Assembly: GCA_036494815.1 (NCBI GenBank)
Contig: DASXNV010000112.1
Span: 39,621 to 103,620 of the forward strand
Origin: Poindextera sp036494815
GTDB lineage: Bacteria; Pseudomonadota; Alphaproteobacteria; Caulobacterales; Caulobacteraceae
Length of the DNA stretch: 64,000 bases
Reading direction: 5' to 3'
Below, piece by piece: positions 58,959 through 64,000 of this stretch; within the stretch, counting starts at the first letter, position 1, and each line of letters begins with the position of its first letter. Made by a program: the position numbers and the translations under genes. Under the pieces are notes generated by a model, which did not search any database, was not told where the DNA came from, and saw only the letters and a list, made by a program, of their open reading frames with translations.

Positions 58959-59561
58959 CTAGCCGAACAGGGTCTGGTTCATGGTCATGGTGACCAGCAT
59001 CGGGATCGAAAGCAGGGTGTTGGTCCGCGAGAACAGCATGGCCAGGCGCGCGGCCTTGGCCTTGGCTTCGGCGTCGGCCTCCACCATGCCCAGGGCGATC
59101 TTCTGGTTCGGCCAGATGAACACCCAGACATTGAGGAACATGATCGTCGCCAGCCACATACCCATGCCGATGAAGCTGTGCGGCAGGCTGATCGGGGTCT
59201 CGGTCAGGCCAAGGGTGGCGGCTTGCACCAGATAGCCGCGGTCGATGGCCAGGATGACGCCCATGACCCAGGTGGCCAGCGCCGCCCAGCGGAACCAGAA
59301 CAGGGCTTCGGGGGCGATATATTTGGACACCGCCGGCTTCAGCTCGGCCGGGATGTTGGGCATGACCCGGATCTGCACGAAGTTGAAGTAGTAGAGCAAG
59401 CCGATCCAAAGGATGCCGAAGAACACGTGCATCCAGCGGAACACCGCCTGATAGAAGGCCGCATCGCTGGTGCGATGGACGTAGTAACCAGCCACCATGA
59501 TCAGCGCGAGCAGCACACTGACGATGATGGTGTTTCGGAAGTTCTGCAGCAAAGCCGCCAT
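58959..59561 (-). CDS. PuuD-like (DUF989-type) membrane protein
   Basis: 200 residues with about four to five transmembrane helices and conserved-looking His residues within or near helices (YYVHRTS, FRWMHVFFGILWIGLLYYFNF, SLPHSFIGMGM). This matches the membrane domain of PuuD, which has been linked to urate oxidation when fused to cytochrome c; here no cytochrome domain and no purine genes are present. Heme binding by paired His is plausible. AAGGGG precedes the ATG, and a perfect FNR/FixK box lies about 104 bp upstream. Confidence 0.82.
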   Translation of the reverse strand: MAALLQNFRNTIIVSVLLALIMVAGYYVHRTSDAAFYQAVFRWMHVFFGILWIGLLYYFNFVQIRVMPNIPAELKPAVSKYIAPEALFWFRWAALATWVMGVILAIDRGYLVQAATLGLTETPISLPHSFIGMGMWLATIMFLNVWVFIWPNQKIALGMVEADAEAKAKAARLAMLFSRTNTLLSIPMLVTMTMNQTLFG

Positions 59562-59664
59562 GACGAAAGCCCCTTGGATATTCCCCCCGGACTCAAGGCC
59601 GGTTCAGAAGGCGAAGGTGCAGCGTCCTTAACCGCTGGGCAAGTGTTCTTGCAGCGCCCGCGCC

Positions 59665-59678
59665 TTGATCGGGATCAA
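59665..59678 (-). promoter_or_regulatory. FNR/FixK-type operator
   Basis: TTGAT-CGGG-ATCAA, a perfect match to the FNR/FixK consensus TTGAT-N4-ATCAA. It lies in the 155-bp gap between secF (ends 59717) and the PuuD-like gene (starts 59561), both on the minus strand, so the natural target is the latter. Confidence 0.75.
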
Positions 59679-59716
59679 TGAATCGACTGCCTGACCCGCC
59701 GCAGCCATTTTTTCAT

Positions 59717-60664
59717 TCAGGGTCGCGCGTTCGCCGGCTTCAGTGGCTCGGCTTCGCCGCTGCGGTTGACGCCCCACAGGAGGATCACCGGCAGGGCCAC
59801 ATAGATGGTCGAATAGGTGCCGACGAAAATGCCGAACATCATGGCGAAGACGAACGGGAACACCGTCGGGCCGCCCAGGAACAGCATGCCGCTGAGCGCC
59901 AGGAGCGCGGTGGAGCCGGTGATCAGCGTGCGCGACAGACGCTCGTTCTCCGACAGGTTGATCACCTCGGCCAGGGGCATGCGCTTATACTTGCGCAGAT
60001 TCTCCTGCAGCCGGTCGAACGAGATCACCTTCTCGTTCATCGAATAGCCGATGATGGTGAGCAGCGCCGCGATCGAGGGCATGGAGAACTCAATCTTAAA
60101 GAAGGACAGCACCCCCATGGTCAGGATGATGTCGTGGAACAGGGCGATCACCGCCCCCAGGCCGAACTGCAGCTGAAAGCGAAACCAGATATAGGCCAGC
60201 ATCAATAGGATCGCGAGACCGAGCGCCAGCAGGCCCTTGTTGACCAGTTCACCGGAGAACTTGGCGCCGACCACGTCTACGCGCGTGAATTGAATGCCGG
60301 CGAACTTGGCGCTCAGGTCGTTGCGTAGCTGCGTCACGGCCACGGTAGGGTCCACCTTAGGATTGGGCTCGAAGCGCAGCATGGCCGAGTTGGGGGCGCC
60401 GAAGCCCTGAACCTGGGCGTCCTTGACCTGCATGCGCGCCAACTCGCTACGCAGTTCGCCCAGGGGCGCTGGCCCGGGCGTAACGACGTCGATCAAGGTG
60501 CCGCCCTTGAAATCGGTGCCAAGGTTCAGCCCGATGACGGCCACCGACGCCAGGGAGGCGATCACGGCGACGGCCGAGAACGCCGCCGCGATGCGGGCGA
60601 AGCTGACGAAGCGAAAATGGGTTTCCTTGGGCAGGAGACGGATCAGCGGCCAAAACATGGTCAT
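59717..60664 (-). CDS. secF: Protein translocase subunit SecF
   Basis: 315 residues with six transmembrane helices and a large first periplasmic loop. Motifs: VIGLNLGTDFKGGTL at the first helix/loop junction, FHDIILTMG and TIIGYSMNEKVISFDRLQE. With SecD it uses proton motive force to pull proteins out through SecYEG. Two close ATGs (60664 and 60658) are possible. Separated from secD by a palindromic element. Confidence 0.96.
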   Translation of the reverse strand: MTMFWPLIRLLPKETHFRFVSFARIAAAFSAVAVIASLASVAVIGLNLGTDFKGGTLIDVVTPGPAPLGELRSELARMQVKDAQVQGFGAPNSAMLRFEPNPKVDPTVAVTQLRNDLSAKFAGIQFTRVDVVGAKFSGELVNKGLLALGLAILLMLAYIWFRFQLQFGLGAVIALFHDIILTMGVLSFFKIEFSMPSIAALLTIIGYSMNEKVISFDRLQENLRKYKRMPLAEVINLSENERLSRTLITGSTALLALSGMLFLGGPTVFPFVFAMMFGIFVGTYSTIYVALPVILLWGVNRSGEAEPLKPANARP

Positions 60665-60675
60665 GGGTCCCTTAG

Positions 60676-60786
60676 ATCACGATGATTTTGGATTGAATCC
60701 AAAATCATAAAACGTGATCGATTCTAAACATGCAGAGCGGGATGCGGGCGGAAAACCGCTTCGCACTTTTCCTCATCCCGTTCTAG
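60676..60786. repeat. RIME-like palindromic intergenic element between secD and secF
   Basis: Two modules. At 60676-60718 is a palindrome centred on ATTTTGGATTGAATCCAAAAT with flanking ATCACG...CGTGAT. At about 60732-60784 is a second inverted repeat (AGCGGGATG...CATCCCGTT) enclosing GGGCGGAAAACCGC. It matches my memory of abundant intergenic elements in Rhizobiales/Caulobacterales. It touches the secD stop codon and ends six bases before the secF ATG region's Shine-Dalgarno AAGGGA. Confidence 0.8.
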
Positions 60787-62384
60787 ATCGGCAGCGTCTT
60801 AGCCCGGGTCGACCGGAACCAGAGGAAAACGAACAGGCGAGTGATGAACAAGGCGGAGAACACCGAGGTGAGGATACCGATGGACAGCGTCCAGGCGAAA
60901 CCACGGACAGGTCCCGCCCCGAACATGAACAGGATCACCGCTGAGATGCCGGTGGTCAGATTGGCGTCCAGGATAGACACCGAAGCCTTGGTGAAGCCGG
61001 TATCGATGGCCACCGCCGGCCTGCGCCCCGCCCGTTCTTCGTCGCGGATCCGCTCGTAGATCAACACATTGGCGTCTACGGCCATGGCGATGGTCAGGAT
61101 CAGGCCGGCGATGCCCGGCAGGGTCAGCACCGCGCCCCCCACCGACATGGCGGCCATCAGCATGGACATATTGATCAGCAGGCCGACGATGGCGATGCCC
61201 CCGAACACCACGCCATAGGCCAGCGCCATGAAGAGACCGATCAGAATCAGGGCGATGATCCCGGCCAAGGCCCCGGCGCGCACCGAATCTGCGCCCAACT
61301 CCGCCCCGACGGTGCGCTGTTCCTGCACGGTCAGCGGTGCTGGCAAGGCGCCAGATCGCAGCAGAACGGCCAGGTCATTGGCGGATTCCGGCGTGAAGTG
61401 GCCGCTGATCTCGCCCGATCCGCCCAGGATCGGCTCGTTGATCGTGGGCGCTGACAGCACCTTGTTGTCGAGGATGATGGCGAAACGCTTGCCGACGTTC
61501 TGGGTGGTGGCGTCGCCAAACCGGCGGGCGCCCTGACCGTTGAAGCGGAAAGTGACCACCCACTGTCCGGTCTGGGAACTGGTGCTGGACCCGGCGTTGG
61601 TCAGCATTTCCCCGGTGACCAGGACCCGCCGATTGATCGCATAGGCGGGCGCGTAGTTGTCGCCGCTGGGGATGACCACATCCTCGGGCGGAATACGGCC
61701 GGCTGCGATGTCCTGGGGCGTGACGGTCTCGTCCAGCATCTGGAAGCTGAGTTTGGCGGTCTGGCCGATCACGGCTTTGAGGCGTTCGGGATTACTCTCA
61801 CCCGGCACTTCGACAACGATGCGGTCGGCGCCCTGGCGGGTGATGGAGGGCTCCTTGGTGCCCAGGGCGTCGATCCGGCGGCGCAGGATCTCCACGTCGC
61901 CCGTCACCGCCTTGGCGGCGTCGGCGACCAGGGCCTGGCTTTGCAGGGACAGCACGACCCGCTGGTCGGGGCCCGTGCCGACGATGACGTCGCGACCGCC
62001 CCCGGCGGCGCCGGTTAAGGGCTGGCCCAGCCCCTGCAGGGCCTGCACCGCCGCCTGGACCTGGCTCGGATCATTGATCCGCACCGTGACCGAACCATTG
62101 GCCTGGCCGAGGCCTGAGAAAATGATCTGCTTGTCGCGCAGGGTGGTGCGCACATCCTCGACCAGGTTGGTCAGGCGCTCCTTGAGCAGGGCGTTGGTGT
62201 CGACTTCCAGCAGCAGGTAGGACCCACCCTGCAGGTCGAGCCCCAGATTGATCTTCTGGTGCGGCGCCCAGGACGGCGACGCGTCCAGGACGTTTTGCGG
62301 CAACAGGTTCGGCAGGGTGAAGATCACACCGAACAGCGTGGCCAGAACGCACAGGACGACCCGCCAGCGAGGAAGAGGAAGCAT
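60783..62384 (-). CDS. secD: Protein translocase subunit SecD
   Basis: 533 residues: first helix (about 8-28), periplasmic region with LGLDLQGGSYLLLEVD, then five helices with the C-terminal SecD motifs (AMAVDANVLIYERIRDE and the following TTGISAVILF). Partner of SecF. Its stop TAG lies at the edge of the palindromic element, and the final residues (RAKTLPI) are ordinary, so the element does not seem to have altered the protein. Confidence 0.96.
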   Translation of the reverse strand: MLPLPRWRVVLCVLATLFGVIFTLPNLLPQNVLDASPSWAPHQKINLGLDLQGGSYLLLEVDTNALLKERLTNLVEDVRTTLRDKQIIFSGLGQANGSVTVRINDPSQVQAAVQALQGLGQPLTGAAGGGRDVIVGTGPDQRVVLSLQSQALVADAAKAVTGDVEILRRRIDALGTKEPSITRQGADRIVVEVPGESNPERLKAVIGQTAKLSFQMLDETVTPQDIAAGRIPPEDVVIPSGDNYAPAYAINRRVLVTGEMLTNAGSSTSSQTGQWVVTFRFNGQGARRFGDATTQNVGKRFAIILDNKVLSAPTINEPILGGSGEISGHFTPESANDLAVLLRSGALPAPLTVQEQRTVGAELGADSVRAGALAGIIALILIGLFMALAYGVVFGGIAIVGLLINMSMLMAAMSVGGAVLTLPGIAGLILTIAMAVDANVLIYERIRDEERAGRRPAVAIDTGFTKASVSILDANLTTGISAVILFMFGAGPVRGFAWTLSIGILTSVFSALFITRLFVFLWFRSTRAKTLPI

Positions 62385-62410
62385 GGCCGTTCAGCCCTTA
62401 AAATTCAGGA

Positions 62411-62740
62411 TCAGGACTTGGCGTCGTTGGCGGGGGCCGGCGCGCCGCGGGTGCGCACTTCCGAGATCATGGTCTTGACCACCTTGACGGTGACGCCCTG
62501 GGCGATTTCCAGGCCGACCTCGGCGTCTTCCACGCGGACCACCTTGCCGATCAGGCCTGAGGACAGAACCACGGTGTCGCCACGCTTCACCGCCGAGATG
62601 GTTTCCCGATGCTCCTTGGCCCGCTTTTGCTGGGGCCGGATCAGCAGGAAATAGAACAGGACCATCAGGCCCACGATCGGGGCGAACTGAATGAGCATAT
62701 CCTGAGGACCGCCAGCGCCGCCGGCTGCATTCGCGAACAT
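62411..62740 (-). CDS. yajC: Preprotein translocase accessory subunit YajC
   Basis: 109 residues, one transmembrane helix (IVGLMVLFYFLLIRPQQKR, the YajC signature), then a soluble beta domain (VKRGDTVVLSSGLIGKVVRV). First gene of yajC-secD-secF, 26 bp before secD. Divergent from the DUF815 ATPase gene across 117 bp. Confidence 0.95.
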   Translation of the reverse strand: MFANAAGGAGGPQDMLIQFAPIVGLMVLFYFLLIRPQQKRAKEHRETISAVKRGDTVVLSSGLIGKVVRVEDAEVGLEIAQGVTVKVVKTMISEVRTRGAPAPANDAKS

Positions 62741-62857
62741 GTAGTCTCCAAAACGAAGCGACGGCCGCCGGGGATTGGAGGCCGTTTTTCAGGAAGGCGG
62801 AAGCTAGGCGTTGCAACGGGCTTTTGCAATCCACGCCGGACGGATAGGAAGCGGAGC

Positions 62858-63697
62858 ATGACTGATGAAACGCCCGCACTTCTGACCCGCATCGCCGAGG
62901 CCCTCGAGCGCCTTGCGCCGCCGACTGCGATCCAGCCGGATTTCGGGGCCGCACGCCTCTACAGCTACCTGCCGGATCGCCAGGCCTTTGTCGCCGCCCC
63001 CGACTATGGGCTGGCGCTGGACCTGCTGGTGGGGGTGGAGCGGCAGAAGGGCCGCTTTGTGGAGAACCTCGGTCGCTTCGCCCGAGGCCTACCCAGCAAC
63101 CACGCCCTGCTGTGGGGCTCGCGCGGCGCCGGAAAGAGCTCCATGGCCAAGGCCGCCTTCATGGCCGTGGGCGCGGAGCATCCCGGCCTGCGCATGATCG
63201 AGCTGGACCGCGACGAGGTCAGCACCCTGCCCGGCCTGTTCGAACATCTGCGGGGCCTGCCCGAGCGCTTCGTGGTGCTGTGCGACGACCTGTCGTTCGA
63301 GGACGGGGCCGCGGCGGCTAAGTCGCTGAAATCGGCCCTGGAAGGCGGCGTAGCCGGCCCGCCGGAAAACGTGCTGTTCGTCGCCACCTCCAACCGCCGC
63401 CACCTGATGCCCCGCGCTCACGACGAGGGCCGCGGCCTAATCGCAGCCTCCGAGGACGCCGAGGAAGAGGTCTCGGTTTCCGACCGCTTCGGCCTGTGGA
63501 TCGGCTTTCCACCCATGGACCAACCAGCCTATCTGGCCGCCATCCACGTCTATGCCGACCGTTTCGGCCTGCAGGTCGAAAACCTGGAACGCCGGGCGCT
63601 GCAGTGGGCGCAACTTCGAGGTGGGCGCTCAGGTCGGGTGGCCTGGCAGTTCATTCGGGACCTGGCGGGGGAGCTGGGGGTGGGACTGCCGCTGTAA
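62858..63697 (+). CDS. DUF815 family AAA+ ATPase
   Basis: 279 residues. Walker A LLWGSRGAGKSS, Walker B FVVLCDDLSFED, sensor VLFVATSNRRHLMPR. A helical lid follows (LQVENLERRALQWAQLRGGRSGRVAWQ is the family's C-terminal stretch, about residues 235-262). Function of DUF815 proteins is unknown. The ATG at 62858 is used since an upstream frame overlaps yajC. Confidence 0.9.
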   Translation: MTDETPALLTRIAEALERLAPPTAIQPDFGAARLYSYLPDRQAFVAAPDYGLALDLLVGVERQKGRFVENLGRFARGLPSNHALLWGSRGAGKSSMAKAAFMAVGAEHPGLRMIELDRDEVSTLPGLFEHLRGLPERFVVLCDDLSFEDGAAAAKSLKSALEGGVAGPPENVLFVATSNRRHLMPRAHDEGRGLIAASEDAEEEVSVSDRFGLWIGFPPMDQPAYLAAIHVYADRFGLQVENLERRALQWAQLRGGRSGRVAWQFIRDLAGELGVGLPL

Positions 63698-63714
63698 GCT
63701 CACGCCATTCCCAA

Positions 63715-63845
63715 CCGTCATCGCCGGGCGAAGTCCCGGCGACCCAAGACCTCGGACCGTCTTCAGCCGGCCACGATCAGGGGCTGCGCGAGGATCGCTA
63801 CGCCCGGTGATCATGGGTGTCCGGAACTTCGCCCGGCCATGACGG
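63715..63845. repeat. Imperfect inverted-repeat intergenic element (copy 3)
   Basis: The left arm, 63715-63750, begins CCGTCATCGCCGGGCGAAG; the right arm, 63810-63845, ends CTTCGCCCGGCCATGACGG. They are reverse complements except for about six positions, around a 59-base spacer. It lies in the 231-bp gene-free gap between the DUF815 gene and tuf. Confidence 0.8.
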
Positions 63846-63866
63846 AAATGGGGGCTGCGGAATCAG

Positions 63867-63901
63867 AAACGGCCGCCGGGATCGCTCCCGACGGCCGTTC
63901 T
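63867..63901 (-). terminator. Probable terminator of tuf
   Basis: Minus-strand hairpin ACGGCCGTCGGGA, a four-base loop, then TCCCGGCGGCCGT, followed by TTCTGA, 28 bases downstream of the tuf stop. The stem is strong (one mismatch/bulge) and the U-tract short. Confidence 0.75.
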
Positions 63902-63928
63902 GATCTCTGATCGCGTGGGGCCTAGGGC

Positions 63929-64000
63929 CTACTCGACGATCTTGGCCACGACGCCGGCGCCGACGGTGCGACCGCCTTCGCGGATGGCGAAGCGCAGCTT
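63929..64000 (-). CDS. tuf: Elongation factor Tu, C-terminal end only
   Basis: The last 23 codons and the TAG stop are inside the window; the rest lies beyond base 64000. The reading KLRFAIREGGRTVGAGVV followed by AKIVE is the conserved EF-Tu C-terminus (domain 3). EF-Tu delivers aminoacyl-tRNA to the ribosome. Third positions are strongly biased, as expected for a highly expressed gene. Confidence 0.96.
   Translation of the reverse strand, partial: KLRFAIREGGRTVGAGVVAKIVE

Overview
The window is high-GC DNA from an alphaproteobacterium, most probably of the Caulobacterales (Caulobacter/Phenylobacterium type). The main evidence is a chemotaxis operon with the Caulobacter-style gene set (STAS, cheY, cheA, cheW, cheR, cheB, cheY, cheD, cheU, cheY, cheE). 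Further support comes from a GTTC-N7-GTTC LexA box before uvrA and a sulfite-reductase operon carrying DUF2849 and DUF934. About 60 protein genes are supported, with one tRNA, two genes broken by single-base lesions, several dispersed palindromic repeats and a few regulatory sites. I see no prophage, insertion sequence, integron or CRISPR array.

Layout. 1-5.0 kb: truncated Zn alcohol dehydrogenase, then zwf-pgl-eda (Entner-Doudoroff entry and exit, without edd) and folD. 5.0-8.6 kb (minus): a Mla-type lipid ABC operon, mlaE-mlaF-mlaD plus an auxiliary lipoprotein. 8.7-11.1 kb: frameshifted S1/P1 nuclease, a glutathione transferase and a secreted 3D-domain protein. 11.1-16.1 kb (minus): cysteine operon cobA/cysG-DUF2849-cysI-DUF934-cysH-fpr, with a divergent GcvA-like LysR gene. 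17.2-18.3 kb: small secreted protein, orphan Hpt protein and tRNA-Lys(CTT). 18.4-23.5 kb: an Old Yellow Enzyme gene divergent from a Baeyer-Villiger monooxygenase and an AtuA-like gene, probably catabolism of a cyclic or terpenoid ketone.

23.5-37.8 kb: the chemotaxis cluster on the minus strand. It is headed by a soluble globin-coupled receptor ending in a CheR-tether-like pentapeptide and preceded by a second, membrane-bound receptor. A divergent MHYT-PAS histidine kinase and a 50-residue membrane peptide follow. 37.9-43.4 kb (minus): a complete valine (isobutyryl-CoA) degradation operon, with a divergent LysR gene. 43.6-50.8 kb: DHA2-family exporter, a GNAT gene with an in-frame TGA, an acyl-CoA ligase and a MoxR/CoxE-like pair.

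50.8-58.8 kb: LexA-controlled uvrA, a second glutathione transferase, two paralogous polytopic membrane proteins, trmFO and an NDUFAF6-like protein. 58.9-64 kb: a PuuD-like membrane protein with a perfect FNR/FixK box upstream, then yajC-secD-secF (minus) with a palindromic intergenic element between secD and secF. The window closes with a DUF815 ATPase and the 3' end of tuf.

Most of the window is core metabolism and cell machinery rather than accessory DNA. The observations most worth following are the FNR/FixK site before the PuuD-like gene, the globin-coupled receptor in the main che operon, the OYE/BVMO/AtuA group, the RIME-like element at the secF ribosome-binding site, and the two single-base gene lesions.
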